Assembly (NCBI GenBank): GCA_016618085.1
Contig: JABLTG010000079.1
Span: 1-64,000 of the forward strand
Source: Neovahlkampfia damariscottae
Lineage: Eukaryota; Heterolobosea; Selenaionea; Neovahlkampfiida; Neovahlkampfiidae
Reading direction: 5' to 3'
DNA length: 64,000 bases
Each line of letters opens with the position of its first letter. The stretch's first letter is position 1. The notes below the pieces were generated by a model that was not told where the DNA came from, searched no databases, and saw only the letters and a program-made list of their open reading frames with translations. This document shows, piece by piece, positions 21,177-32,363 of the stretch. The position numbers and the translations under genes are program-made.

Positions 21177-21911
21177 ATGAGGTTGTTGTTGTGTTCACTT
21201 TTTTTTGTTGTTCTGCTCATCAAGTCATCCACAGCTACACCTTATGACGTTTTTGCAATCACCGAAATATCAAAAGGAAATACTTGTGGAGCTGTACAAG
21301 AATACAGATTAACCAAAATGAATGTGTGCACAAAAAATAAAAATGAATTTCGAGTTAATTACAGCAATGGAACTTATGTACAATATTTTTCTTGTCCAAA
21401 AGCTGGTTGTCAAAATTTGAAAGAGTGTACAATTTTAAAAGAGTATCCGATTGGTCTTTGCTCGGCTTACGGAAAAACTGGAAGTTTAAGTGCTTTCACA
21501 AAGTTTCCACATTATTCAATTTCAATTCATCCTTTTATACAAACTTTCAGTTTAATCGGAAATTCATATGAAAGTTGTTCAAATGAACCACACAGTTATA
21601 TTGCAAGAAAACATCAAACATGTCTAATCACTGAAGATGTTATTTTACCTGAAAGTGATTGTAAATCAACTGAATGTCTTCAAATTCAACAGAAAAAATC
21701 AGGACAATTTGTGTGTGGAAATCAAGTTTATTTCTTCCATGGTTATGATAACAATAATTGTACTGGTCCTATGAAAATTTTCAACATGACTGAAAATAGC
21801 TGTAAGAACTCTACAGAAGGATATTCAAGAATATTACAATGTAGTGATGCTTCAAAGATTACAAGTTTATTGATGATTGCTGTAATTGCATTTGTTTTAA
21901 TTTTATTCTAA
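21177..21911 (+). CDS. Cys-rich cell-surface protein, probably GPI-anchored
   Basis: A single exon of 244 residues; ATG 21177 lies 16 bp after ATTGG. It has a signal peptide (MRLLLCSLFFVVLLIKSS), about 16 cysteines in the ectodomain, several N-x-[ST] glycosylation sites and a C-terminal hydrophobic stretch (LLMIAVIAFVLILF) that runs to the end with no cytosolic tail. The last feature is typical of a GPI-attachment signal; a PIG-F gene for GPI synthesis is encoded at 48.6-49.2 kb. No family recognised. Its stop is only 8 bp from the stop of the convergent gene. Confidence 0.8.
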   Translation: MRLLLCSLFFVVLLIKSSTATPYDVFAITEISKGNTCGAVQEYRLTKMNVCTKNKNEFRVNYSNGTYVQYFSCPKAGCQNLKECTILKEYPIGLCSAYGKTGSLSAFTKFPHYSISIHPFIQTFSLIGNSYESCSNEPHSYIARKHQTCLITEDVILPESDCKSTECLQIQQKKSGQFVCGNQVYFFHGYDNNNCTGPMKIFNMTENSCKNSTEGYSRILQCSDASKITSLLMIAVIAFVLILF

Positions 21912-21919
21912 TAAATTTT

Positions 21920-23894
21920 TTATTTTGGACTTGTTGGAAGATTGTTTAATTCTTTTGTTGATAAATTCATTTTTTCAGGTGGTATTATTGAATAAACTAA
22001 TTTTGTTAAATTGGCGACTTGTGATTGGAGTTCAACAATTTCTATCCTTTGATTTTCAGTTTCATCAATTAATTGATCAATTAATGAAGATTGTTTTATA
22101 ATTTTTGATTGTAATGATTTTACATTAATTTCCCATAATTGTGATTCAATTTTTACGTGTAATTCACCTTGTTCAATATTTTCTAATTTTAAACTGTACA
22201 ATTTCGGTTCACCAACATTTAAATCATGGATGTTAACAATTGCAGTTCCCATTGAGGTGTCTTTAGCAACAACATTTTTATTTAAAACTTGAAAAAAAAG
22301 TTGAACTTTTGCTCCAGATAAATTAGCTCTTTTGATTTGTTTTGTGCAATCAAATGTGAATTTTTGGTTGAATTTTGGATTCAAACTTTTATGAGCGACT
22401 GTTGTATGATTTCCTGTATTTCCTGGTAAAATATGAACAAGAACAAAAGGATCAGCAAACCTAAGAAAATTAAGAAATCAATTAAGATTACCCATTGATA
22501 TTTTGAGGTGTTAAATTTTTTGCTTCATGAATATGCACAATGACATGAGGTTTTTCTTGAGGCATTAATGTATTATCTTCACAAGGAGGTTCTGCATTCT
22601 TATCAATCCCCAAAATTTTACAAATATCAATAATTTCCAATTGAATATCGGAAATATACTTCATCACTAGAATTCTCATTTCATCAATATCATTTTCATT
22701 TGATTTATAAGGTAAAATACTTCCAACATTCGGTGGGTCCTAAAAAAGATTTTTAAAAATTTTTTTTTTTCACACAAGTCGAAAGTAGATGAATGTTCCT
22801 TTTGAGTATCCAACTTGATCCATCATGTATTTATGTACATCTGATGCGTTTGTTAATGTTGCTAACATATCTTGAAAAAACTTTTTTGCGGTCTCTGTAA
22901 AATTCTTCCTACTTTTTTCATTGTATCCTTCATTTTCTTTATGTTTACCAGAACCAACTGAAACCAAAACAATATCATCATTAGGCCATAATTCATCTGC
23001 TTCTCTTTTAGCCAATTTTGATGGATTATAAGATGATAAACTACCTGCATAATAAGTTTTATCATTTATTTCAACAGGTTCAAAAAAAAATGGAGTAGCT
23101 GAAATGAAAAACAATTAAAATAATGATAAAATTACCAGTAGTAGCTCTTAAAATTGGAATCATTGAAATATTCTTATGTTCTTTTTTAAAAGTACCTTTA
23201 TAACTTTGTGGAGGTATTTCAAATGGAGATTCATAATTTCTGAAAGCATAACTATAATAACTACCTATAGACGAAGTTCTTGAAGCTACTGCGATACATT
23301 TTGTTTCATATTGGAAAAAGTCACCTAATGTTCTTTCACCACAAAAATAATCCTTCAAACATTTTTCTAAAACATTGACAGAGTACCAACCAGCATTTTT
23401 TAAGTTTGAAATATGTGTTATTTTTGAAGCAAATGAAGTAGAATCAAAGACATCTTCACCTATTTCAATGAAAATATCATGGGCTTTGTCAAGTGTAATC
23501 CCACTTGTTAACATAAAAGCAAGAATACCAGAATTACCTGTTCCTACAATCAAATCAAAGATATTGTGAATCTAAACAATGAATAAAATCTTCTTTTTTT
23601 TTTTACTCTTCTGTGTGTTTGTTTTTCAATTTCTTTTAATATTGTGATAATACCTTGAACTCTCATTCCTCCTCCATCTAAACTTAGTACATATTTTTTT
23701 GATTCATCTTTTTCAAAAGGATGAAAATCCATTGAAAAAATGTCAGAAAGGTTTGAAGAATTTCTTGGTGATTTTTTTGATGTTGAAACATTTCTTTCAA
23801 TAAAACGTGGTGATTCTGATGGAATAATATTTTCTGGTAGAGAAAGACTCCTTGGGTCTGAATCAACTTCTTCGATTTCTTCACAATTGGACAT
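21920..23894 (-). CDS. Patatin-like protein with C2 domain, catalytic dyad lost
   Basis: Exons 23894-23607, 23571-23136, 23098-22776, 22739-22492 and 22460-21920 encode 611 residues. The patatin domain (about 68-330) starts with SLDGGGMRVQG, the intact oxyanion loop. The nucleophile elbow, normally GTSTGG, reads GTGNSG, so Ser is not at its place; the Asp of the DG[GA] motif is replaced (YYAGSLSSYNP). Both catalytic residues appear missing, making lipase activity unlikely. A C2 domain follows (about 405-530, NGFADPFVLV), then a short coiled coil. Likely a membrane-binding pseudoenzyme. Splicing the elbow region differently does not restore the motif. CCAAT lies 7 bp before the ATG. Confidence 0.87.
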
Positions 23895-24024
23895 TTTGTT
23901 GATTGGTGGATTTCACCAATCAAAAATTCTTAAAAAACTCAAAGTATCCGAATAAAATGATAATTATCAACTTCTTTTGAAAATTCTTCAAGTTATTTTT
24001 TAAAACCAATCAAAAGAAAGCACA
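23895..24024. promoter_or_regulatory. Divergent promoter region
   Basis: The 130 bp contain ATTGG at 23902-23906 and nearby CCAAT for the leftward gene, and CCAAT at 24006-24010, 14 bp before the rightward ATG. Confidence 0.5.
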
Positions 24025-25315
24025 ATGTCAACAGATCAAGAATTGATGAGTTGTGTTCGTAATATGTATTCTGAAGATTCAGTCGTACAATATCAAGCTG
24101 TGTCAAAGTTTAGAAATTTGGTTTCTGTCTGTAAAAAAAAAAAAAAAAAAAATTTAAAATCACTTCAGCTCAAAACCCACCGATAAAACTAGCAATTGAA
24201 CTCGGAGGAATTCCTTTGTTAGTTAAACTATTAAATAATGATGATTCAAAAATACAATTTGAAGCAGCTTGGGCATTGACCAATGTTTCTTCAGGTGATT
24301 CAGAAGATGTTGAATGTGTATTCAACTCAGGTGCAATTTCTTCATTAATTAGAATTATTTCATCATCAAATGTATCATTTCTAGTTGAACAATGTACTTG
24401 GTGTTTGGGAAATATGGCAGGAGATTCCAATAAATACAGAGATGCATTAATCCAAGCAAACCTATTAGATCCATTAATTAAATTATTATCTTCAACAAAA
24501 ACAGGGATTCTCCGGTAATATTGATAAATTCTTTTAAAATTTCAAGAAATTCAATTTGGAGTATTTCTAATCTGTTGCGTGGTTCACCTTCACCATCTTT
24601 TGAAGATGTCAAAGTCACCATTGCACCACTTTCAAAATTTTTATATTCCAATGATGATTATATTTTATGTGATGTAATGTGGAGTTTTTCATATCTCTCA
24701 AATGGTTCAGATGAAAAAATTCATGAAATTTATCAATGCAAAGTTATTAAACAAATTATTAAATTACTGGGATCGAGAAATGACAACGTGGTACTTCCAG
24801 GATTGAGAACAATAGGAAATCTTGTTAGTGGAAAAGATTGCTTTGTCACTGATGAAGTATTGAAGTTTGGTGGTTTAGATGCTATTGCAAAGTTACTACC
24901 AAACAAATTATTTAAAAAGGAAGCCATTTGGTTTTTTTCAAATATATCTGCTGGAAATACTCAACAAATTGACCATATGATATCATCAGGTATTTTTGTA
25001 ATATTAATGTCAATGATACCAAAAGAGACAATCGATGTGGTCACCGAAATTTCTTGGACTATTTCAAATCCTGTTTTAAATGCAGATGAAAAACAAATTA
25101 ATTATTTGATTTCAAATGGTTTGTTAGATTCTTTTGTTTCAATTATTGTTCGATTTCATAAAATGGATGACAAAAAAGTTCTTGACCCAATTTTTGAAGC
25201 TCTTGAAATTTTGTTTGAAAAAAATGAAAAATATTGTAAGAATTTTGAAGAAATAGATGAAGGCAAATTTTTGAAGAATTTTTTGAAAGGAATGAAATCT
25301 AAAATCAAGAAATGA
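24025..25315 (+). CDS. Importin-alpha-like armadillo protein without IBB domain
   Basis: Exons 24025-24130, 24169-24514 and 24547-25315 encode 406 residues. The ARM repeats match importin alpha: GGIPLLVKLL, FEAAWALTNVSSG, VEQCTWCLGNMAGDS, then NSIWSISNLLRG. The W-x-x-x-N arrays that hold the nuclear localisation signal are visible in the first repeats (WALTN, WCLGN, WSISN) but less regular later (WSFSY, WFFSN, WTISN). The N terminus has only about 30 residues before the first repeat and no Arg-rich importin-beta-binding domain. Without IBB it could not ride on importin beta in the usual way, so it may bind NLS cargo in the cytosol or exit separately. An upstream exon with the IBB is not apparent. 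Confidence 0.88.
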
Positions 25316-25416
25316 TATTTAACAAATACCAGGAATAAAAAAGTTTTGTTTCTCTGATGAATTCTCAATCCCTATTGGTTGATTCTTTCAAAAACTGTCA
25401 TAAAAAATGAAATTCT

Positions 25417-25749
25417 TTATTCATTTTCTGTTTTAACATCAAAAAAGATTAAAATTATCAAAATGGTCAAAAATACTCCAAAAGATGCAAAAAAATCCCA
25501 TGAATAAACTACTTTTGAATATTTGGGCTTTGTTTTTCTTTTTTTTGAGTCAAGATGCATATGTTTTTTCTTTTCATTTTTCTTTATTATTTTGAAATAA
25601 GTATCAGGTTTTAAAATCCGAAATTGATAATTTTTCATTAATGAAGTTCTTGAACTGTTACCACTCTCAGTAATATTTGAAGCATTTCTAGCTTCTGAAC
25701 TTGAAACTTGGTGTTTAGATTCTCGGGATTTAGGTTTAGATTTGTTCAT
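25417..25749 (-). CDS. Small tail-anchored membrane protein
   Basis: A single exon of 110 residues: Ser/Lys-rich N terminus, a very basic middle (KKNEKKKHMHLDSKKRKTK) and one C-terminal hydrophobic helix (FGVFLTILIILIFF) followed by a short acidic tail. The arrangement fits a tail-anchored ER or nuclear-envelope protein. No family recognised. CCAAT lies 18 bp upstream of the ATG, as for known genes here, which supports expression. Confidence 0.6.
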   Translation of the reverse strand: MNKSKPKSRESKHQVSSSEARNASNITESGNSSRTSLMKNYQFRILKPDTYFKIIKKNEKKKHMHLDSKKRKTKPKYSKVVYSWDFFASFGVFLTILIILIFFDVKTENE

Positions 25750-25855
25750 TGTTTTGATGTAGTTGTGATTGGATTAAAATATCTGAGGCCAAGAATATTT
25801 TCAATTTTTTGTTGGAAAGAAATAATAATTTATTAAGAATTGTCCATCAACAGCC

Positions 25856-27171
25856 TTATTGTTTAAATAAATCTTGTGAATTTTCAAATTGAAATGAAGT
25901 CCAATCAAATTTTCTTTCATTAATAGGTAATGGAGTTGAAACTACATCCTTTTTATCATCTCTTAAATTCTTCCAAAATGAATGAGTTTCAAGAACTACT
26001 TCAGTTGCATATTTTTTATTTTTGCATTCACCATTAAAACCATATTGATTTGGTTGTTTTCCAGTACAAACTTTATAAACTCTTAACCATTCTCTAATTG
26101 AATCAATAAGACCAGGAATATGTTTTTCAATATCTTCAACATCATTTAAATCTTTTGAAAGAGGATCTGAAACTTGAATAGTCAATACTTTCCAATCAGT
26201 TTCTCCATCATCAATAAGAGCCAAGACACCAAGAATTTTAACTTCAACTACACCTCCAGATGGTACTTGTTTAGTTCCAATTTCAATAACATCAATTGGA
26301 TCATTATCACCTGGTTTTCCTGTTTCAGAAATATGATTTGGATCTTCCCAAGTCTGAGGAAAAGCACCATAATTAAATAACATATCACCATGTTGATAGT
26401 ATCTTAACTTTCCATTTTTGACATCTTGTTTTATTGGATTGTAAAGTTCTTTTGTGGCAATTTCAAACTTTGCTCTTGTCCATTTTGGAATTTCACAGAG
26501 AAAATGAAAGATTTTTCCTTTTTCTCCATGACCTAAAGCGTATAATGGAATATCATGCCAAGGTGAAATTTTTTGTTTCTTTCCATTTTCAGCTTCATAG
26601 TAATAAAATATTCTTGATTTAAGTGTACCAAGTTCACCTTCATTCTCAATTTTTAAATGTTTCAAGTCAAAATTTTCAACTTCACCACTAGCAAATTTGA
26701 AGGTTGTTTGACGGAATTTTGATGATTTTGAACCCTAACAAAAGAAAAACGAAATTTAATTTTTTTTTTTTTTTACTTTGTGAGTTTTGACCCACCATGA
26801 AATAAATTCATCTAAAGAGAATGTATTTGATTTGTTATGGTCAATTTCTTTCATCATTTTTTCTGACTCTTCTAAAGTAATTGGTTCACCTAAAGAAGCA
26901 TGAATATTTTTGAGTTCAGAAACTTCAAGTTTTCCATCATTATTTTCATCATATAACTCAAACATAGCTTTCTAAAAATTTGAGTTTTTTTCTTTGTTTG
27001 TACCATGTACTTGACAGTTTTAATTTTTTTTTTTTTTTTTACTTCGTAGTCTGTGTGGCTAATAATTTCTTGACCAACTTTAGTTTCTTTGTCTTTAACG
27101 AATTCTTGTAAAAGGGCAAGGTCTTGTTTTAATTTTTTGTTTTCTTCAACGATTTTTTCTGTGTCGCTCAT
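25856..27171 (-). CDS. Soluble inorganic pyrophosphatase with N-terminal EF-hands
   Basis: Exons 27171-27043, 26971-26777 and 26734-25856 give 400 residues; the 71-nt first intron is long for this genome. After a short coiled coil, an EF-hand pair occupies about 44-108. The first loop (DENNDGKLEVSE) is canonical for Ca binding, the second (DHNKSNTFSLDE) is imperfect. The family I pyrophosphatase domain (about 140-400) has the signature GDNDPIDVIEIG plus conserved K/Y/E residues. It hydrolyses PPi to phosphate. EF-hand pyrophosphatases are known from trypanosomatid acidocalcisomes (VSP1), where Ca modulates activity; a similar role is inferred here. CCAAT is 13 bp upstream. Confidence 0.95.
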
Positions 27172-27331
27172 TTTTATGTTTTGTCCAATGAGATTATGAT
27201 TTATTTTTATCCAATAAATTTTTGCATGATAAAAAAAGAAATAATGAAGAAAAAATATGTAAATTAGATGAAAAATTGGGATTTAGTTCTGGGTCATCCA
27301 AAAAAGGAAACGAAAAAAATTCAAAAAATTT

Positions 27332-29534
27332 TTATCTAATGTTCCACATTAAAGGAATTAATACTCCTGCAATCGCAACCAAGGAAAGATTGATTGGTAA
27401 CCCAATTCTTGTATAATCCAAGAAATTATAGCCACCTGGAGCTTGAACCATTAAATTTGTTTGATAACCAATTGGTGTCGCAAAATTTGATGATGCTCCA
27501 AGAGCAACTCCAAGTGCTAATGGTTTCAAATCAACTCCAGTTACTTGTGCCAATGAAACAGCAAATGGAAATGCAATAGCAGCTGCAGCATTACATGTAA
27601 TAGTAAACGCTAATAATTGAGTGATAGCAAATAAAACTCCAGGTAAAATATAATTTGGCATGTTGAGTTGTAAAATTAAATTGGAAATATCCAAAGATAA
27701 TCCTGATTTGTCAATTCCTTTACCAATAGCAAATGATGAACCAATCAAAATGATTAAACCCCAATCAATTGATTTATAAGCTTCAACACCATCTAAAATA
27801 CCAAATAATATCAATAACAAAAATGCACTTAATGCAGAAAAGAACATAGGAACTCCAATTGTCGCAGCAATAATCATACCAATAAAAATAGGCATACTTA
27901 AATATTGAATCCATGACGCATTGAAATACTTTCCACAAAGTTTGATTTTAATTTTCTTTTTCAATTCTTCATTTCTATTGGACCTTGAAATAACATAAAA
28001 ATGATTGGAGTCCATCCAAGCTTGATAGAATGATGATTTTGATAAAATCAAAACTGCATCACCAGATTTGAATTCCATTTCTTGTAAACTTTCTTTGTGA
28101 TCATCACGTCTCATTGCAATAACTGAAGCAGAATATTTTGATTGAAAAATTCCATCTTTTACTTGAAATCCTAAAACAGGTGATTGATGTCCTAAAACAA
28201 CTTCAAAGAATTCAATTGTATCAGGTCCTTTTGATTCTTTGAATTTAAAAAATGAAACCAATTTTTGCATGAATGTTTTTTCTTCAACAACTTCTACATT
28301 ATCAACTTGTTCAACTGAACTTATTTCATCATTATCTGTTGTAATTTGTGATGTCTCATCATTTGTTTCTTCTTGATCATATTTTTGTGGCGTTGATGTC
28401 AAAAGAGCTTCTTTTTCATCACCATTGATTGATGATTGGTCAATACTAAAACTGAGACTTCTTTTCAAAACATCTTCCATTTTACTATAGTTAATCATTT
28501 TTGAAATATCATTTGCTTGACCTGAAATGATTAAAACATCTTTTCTTTGAATTTTTTCATTATCTTCAACAGGAGCAATTCTTTCAGATGCTTCTTCAGT
28601 TTTTCTTAAAATTTCAATAAATTCAATTTTATATTTTTTTTTTAATTTTGAAACTTGACTTCCTCTTAATTTTGGAGCTTCTCTGACATCAATTTCTGCA
28701 ATGAATGATTTTCCTTCTTTTGTCAATGATTTCATTAAACCAATTCTATCAGGTAAACAAATAAATGCAAAAATGAATAAATAAAGAATTGTGAAAATTG
28801 CTAAGAAAATACCAACATAACCTACTTCAAAAAAACCGAATCCTAAAAAATGTGAACTTTAACGTTCAAAACTAACCTAATGAAGGATCAATTTCTTCTA
28901 AAAATCCATGAACAAGTAAATTTGTTGATGTTCCTAAAAGACTACACATACCACCGACAACAGTCGCAAAACTTAAAGGAATTAAAAATTTTGAAGGTGA
29001 ATAATTATTCTTATCACACCAATCAACAATAATTGGAATGAACAATGCAACAATTGGTGTGTTATTAAAAAATACTGAAAGTGATGAAACGAATAACATG
29101 ATAATAAACAATGATATTCTTGGATTTTTGAAAACTAAAACATTTTGTGAAATTCTTTGTAAAATACCAGTATTTGAAACTGGTTTAACGACAGCAAATA
29201 AAACAGCAATAGTTAACAAACCTTCATTTGAAAATCCAGAAAGAAAATCTCTTTTTTCAATGATACCAACATAGGTAATAATTGTTGAAGCAAATAAGAA
29301 AGTGAAATAAGGAGGACGTAGACCAAGTACCAAAGATACTAACATAACACCAACTACTCCTAACATTGTCCATTTTTTCCATTCAACAATTTTTGGTTTT
29401 TTTCCTTCACATAAACTATAAACAACAGCAGATAACATTTCATCTTTGGATGTGATGATTGATAAAGTAACTTTGTCATCATATAAATCTGAACGAAATT
29501 TTGATGAGTTTGTAAATTTTAAAATCTCAGACAT
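27332..29534 (-). CDS. SLC13/ArsB-type anion permease with two RCK-C-like domains (SAC1-like)
   Basis: Exons 29534-28877 and 28842-27332 encode 722 residues. Two halves of membrane helices carry the family repeats: FNNTPIVALFIPI and GTSTNLL in the first, CNAAAAIAFPFA and SNFATPIGYQTNLM in the second. The cytosolic middle (about 255-505) contains two TrkA-C/RCK-C-like segments flanking an acidic linker. This layout is that of SAC1-like transporters and bacterial CitMHS/SLC13 permeases, which use Na or H gradients to move sulfate, silicate, dicarboxylates or similar anions. The substrate is open. The ATG is part of CCAATG. Confidence 0.92.
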
Positions 29535-29577
29535 TGGAAAACGTGGACTAATGAGTAGTGTGTTAATTAAATTTTTT

Positions 29578-29841
29578 TTACTTTTTCAAAATGATTGAAT
29601 TGTTTCTATTTTGAGGTGATAATATTATCGATGAAATTTGTGTTGAGTTATCCATTTGAAATACAGAACAACGTAACGAAAATTTGTTTGCATTTCCTTC
29701 AACTTTAAAAATTCCTTTTACAATGTCAACTGTTTTATTTCTATCTTGAATTGTAACTTCAAAAACATTTTTGTGAGCACTTCCATATGAAAATAAGCAT
29801 AAAAATAAAATCAGAAGATGCAGTTGATGGTTAAAAAACAT
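29578..29841 (-). CDS. Small secreted protein
   Basis: A single exon of 87 residues with a strong signal peptide (LLILFLCLFSYGSA) and a short mature part containing three N-x-[ST] sites. No Cys pairing pattern or family is evident. CCAAT is 15 bp before the ATG, and the frame is bounded by close neighbours on both sides, so it is probably a real gene. Confidence 0.6.
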   Translation of the reverse strand: MFFNHQLHLLILFLCLFSYGSAHKNVFEVTIQDRNKTVDIVKGIFKVEGNANKFSLRCSVFQMDNSTQISSIILSPQNRNNSIILKK

Positions 29842-29931
29842 TGAAGAATGTTTTGACCAATCAAATCGTTTCTAAAACAAAATGGAAGAAAAAATCGGTT
29901 TTTGAGGATGTTGATTCAAATCAAGAGAAAA

Positions 29932-30915
29932 CTAAAAATACTCCAATTTTTCTTGAAAGATCTCAGTTTTATTTTTAGAACTGCTGATTCTCCACATTTG
30001 ATGTTCAAATGGATAATTTTGGTAAAATTCATATTTTTGATATGACTTAAATTTAATTCCATTTTTTTTTGAATGATCAACAGCTAATTTAATCCATTTC
30101 TTTCCTTGAGCATGATTGGAGGTGTGAGGACCACATACTTGATATCCTTCGTAATATGTTGTTGCATATTGAGTATCAGAGACTGGATATGTTGAAGAGG
30201 AGTATAATTTGATCATTTCTTTGACAATTCTAATACATTCTCTGGCAATTTTCACTGTATTTGATTGGAAAGATAATGATCCAAGTCTTTCATTGAAATT
30301 ACTCATTTTTTGAATTTTTTCTTCTTCTTCTGGATTGTTACATCTCGAGCAATTGCAATTTATTCCATAGACAACACTTAATTTTTCTGCTCTTTCTTTT
30401 TTGTTCATGAAAAACCCACAATAGTTGATTGTGATTTCTTCGCCTTTTGAGATTTTTCTCAATGCCACTAAAACTTTTGCTCCATTATCTTCATCAAATA
30501 AATGATAGGCTTTGCTACTACATTCATGATTCACTCTTGCCATTGCAAGACAAATGTTGCTGTCCAGTATCATCACCAAAACCATTTTTCAAAAATCTTC
30601 CATCAACATACTTGTCATTACTGCTAGAGCTTAAAGTTTCAAAAATTTTTCTTTCAGATTTTGTGAGAATATTCATGTTCAAATTCATTGTTTCGAGTTT
30701 AGGAACTTTGATCACAGGTCTTTCAACCATAATACATTCTGATCCTTTAAAGTCACGAAGAGAAAATACTCCGAAGCCTTTTTTTCCATCTGTGCATTCT
30801 TTTATTTCCCAGTGCTTATTGAATTCTCCTGATTTTCCACAATAGTGTGAAGTCTCCAATCACTTTTTTGGCATTCCAGTGAACAAATTGGTCTTCCACA
30901 TTTACATTTTTTCAT
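29932..30915 (-). CDS. MYND-SET (SMYD-like) lysine methyltransferase
   Basis: Exons 30915-30864, 30828-30612 and 30559-29932 give 298 residues. The first exon holds the second half of a MYND finger (CKCGRPICSLECQ); splicing with a GTGATT donor completes it to H-x5-C. The SET domain follows: GFGVF near its start, ARVNHEC (the NH[SE]C core), GEEITINYC and a post-SET cluster (NCNCSRC). SMYD enzymes methylate histones or other proteins. The first MYND Cys pair can be read in frame further upstream (FCSYC) but no ATG precedes it, so the N terminus is uncertain. The second intron is 52 nt; without it the gene would be frameshifted. Confidence 0.75.
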
Positions 30916-31057
30916 GTTTTCACTGTGGTCATAACAATAAGAACAGAAAATGATGAGGAGGGATTGGTCAATACTATTTAAGCCAATGAATTTCGTTTAT
31001 GTTGTGGAAATTTCCATGAAACTTTTTTGTGAAATTTAAAATAGAAAGCTTACAATT

Positions 31058-32287
31058 TTATTCCCTTACAAAATTGAAATTCATATCTGATAAATGAGCA
31101 ATTCTTTCATTTTTCATTCTCAATTTATGATACATTCCTTCTAATATCATTTGAATATCAATATCTTTTTTAAATGAAGAATCAATAAATTCTAATACCT
31201 CTCTATTATAATCTAAAGAATCAACAACAAATTTTAAATCAAATTGTAATTCCTCTGATGCAAAAATGAAAGAATAAGCTGTTTTCTTAACTGCTTCCAT
31301 CATCACTAATCTATCATTTTTTAATCTATCTGATATAGTTTCAATGAAATTTGCCTTTGGTTTAGTTAAGTTTTCTAAAACAAATAGCACTAATTCTCTG
31401 TCATCTTTCAATTCCATCGACGCATGTACTAAAGATTTCGGATTACATGAAACGGCAAGTTCAACCAATTCTCTATCATTTTGATATTTTTCTTTCAATT
31501 TTGATAAATAACTTGGTAGTTTTTGTAAAATTAATTTAACCATATTTCGATCTTTTAAAATACTGTCTTCAAATTTCAAATCAATGGAATATGGAATGTC
31601 ACAATTATTCAGGAACAGCTCCATAAAATCCATGTCTTCCTTCAAATAAAGTGGAATGTGGAAATAAGATATTCTCGCTTTCTGTTCAATCAATAAAATA
31701 TATTGCTCTTTTGTTAATGAATAATTTTCTAATATTTCTGGTTTCTGGATCAATGTTTTGATAGTTAAATCCATATTCTTAACAGGTACATATTTCAGTA
31801 AATCCGGATTTATCATTAAACATTCTTCTAAAAAATTTTCATCCTTCCAAATCTCTAACATATTGTCCAATGAAAATGAACCAGGTGATTTCTCGACCAG
31901 TTTACGTATTACATCCTTATCATCCAAAAAATCTTTCAAATATTTTAAATTGAAAATCTTCTCGCCTGAAATTTTAGGAAGGAATTTATCAACACATTTT
32001 ATCATGAAATGTTTGTTTTTTTTCAATATTTCAGAAGCATATTTGAGGTAGTTCTGTTTTGAACCTATAGCTACTGATAATACCTCTTCATCGTTTTCAA
32101 ACATTGGGTGGTATTTTTCAATTAATTTAAAATCAAAACAGTTGATAATCAAATCTCTGTAAATTTTTTGGTTAAATTTGTTTTTTGTTTTTTCTGATTC
32201 TTCATCATCAGAATCAGAATTGTCAAAAAAACTTCCAAATTCCATTTCCAATTCATCTTTATCTTCTTGTAGTTTTTGTTCTTTCAT
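31058..32287 (-). CDS. DUF4116-repeat protein
   Basis: A single exon of 409 residues after an ATG at 32287. After a charged N terminus come repeats of about 40 residues with the DUF4116 style: L-K-x-D-R-E-L-V-L-x-A-V, ...YASEELK..D..FV. At least five copies can be seen, for example DDRELVLFVLENL and NDRLVMMEAVKKT. The family is common in protists and giant viruses and has no established function; the repeats are expected to form helical solenoids. It shares the 76-bp promoter region with the rightward Kelch-BTB gene. Confidence 0.8.
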   Translation of the reverse strand: MKEQKLQEDKDELEMEFGSFFDNSDSDDEESEKTKNKFNQKIYRDLIINCFDFKLIEKYHPMFENDEEVLSVAIGSKQNYLKYASEILKKNKHFMIKCVDKFLPKISGEKIFNLKYLKDFLDDKDVIRKLVEKSPGSFSLDNMLEIWKDENFLEECLMINPDLLKYVPVKNMDLTIKTLIQKPEILENYSLTKEQYILLIEQKARISYFHIPLYLKEDMDFMELFLNNCDIPYSIDLKFEDSILKDRNMVKLILQKLPSYLSKLKEKYQNDRELVELAVSCNPKSLVHASMELKDDRELVLFVLENLTKPKANFIETISDRLKNDRLVMMEAVKKTAYSFIFASEELQFDLKFVVDSLDYNREVLEFIDSSFKKDIDIQMILEGMYHKLRMKNERIAHLSDMNFNFVRE

Positions 32288-32363
32288 TCTTTTTTCCTGC
32301 AAAGACCAGTTGTAAAATTAAATTTGAAAAAACAATTTGATTGGTCAGTTAAGCTAAAAATAA
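32288..32363. promoter_or_regulatory. Bidirectional promoter with a single shared CCAAT motif
   Basis: The 76 bp between divergent ATGs contain one copy, ATTGG at 32340-32344, in the context TTTGATTGGTCA. It is 19 bp from the rightward and 52 bp from the leftward start. This is a clear case where one element must serve two genes. Confidence 0.6.

Noticed and set aside
23500-23560. Hidden intron that would restore the patatin nucleophile motif
   Set aside because: The GTAATT in the elbow could be a donor, but the only nearby acceptor gives a wrong frame; reading through preserves the following helix.
27222-27416. Short plus-strand frame upstream of and opposite the permease gene
   Set aside because: It overlaps the permease C terminus, has no recognisable motif and no spliced continuation.
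30541-30620. Apparent frameshift in the SET gene (frame change between KNGFGDD and NICLAMARVNHEC)
   Set aside because: A GTATGT donor at 30611 and a CAG acceptor at 30560 remove 52 nt and restore one frame. The intron is a little long for this genome, so a frameshift stays possible but is less likely.
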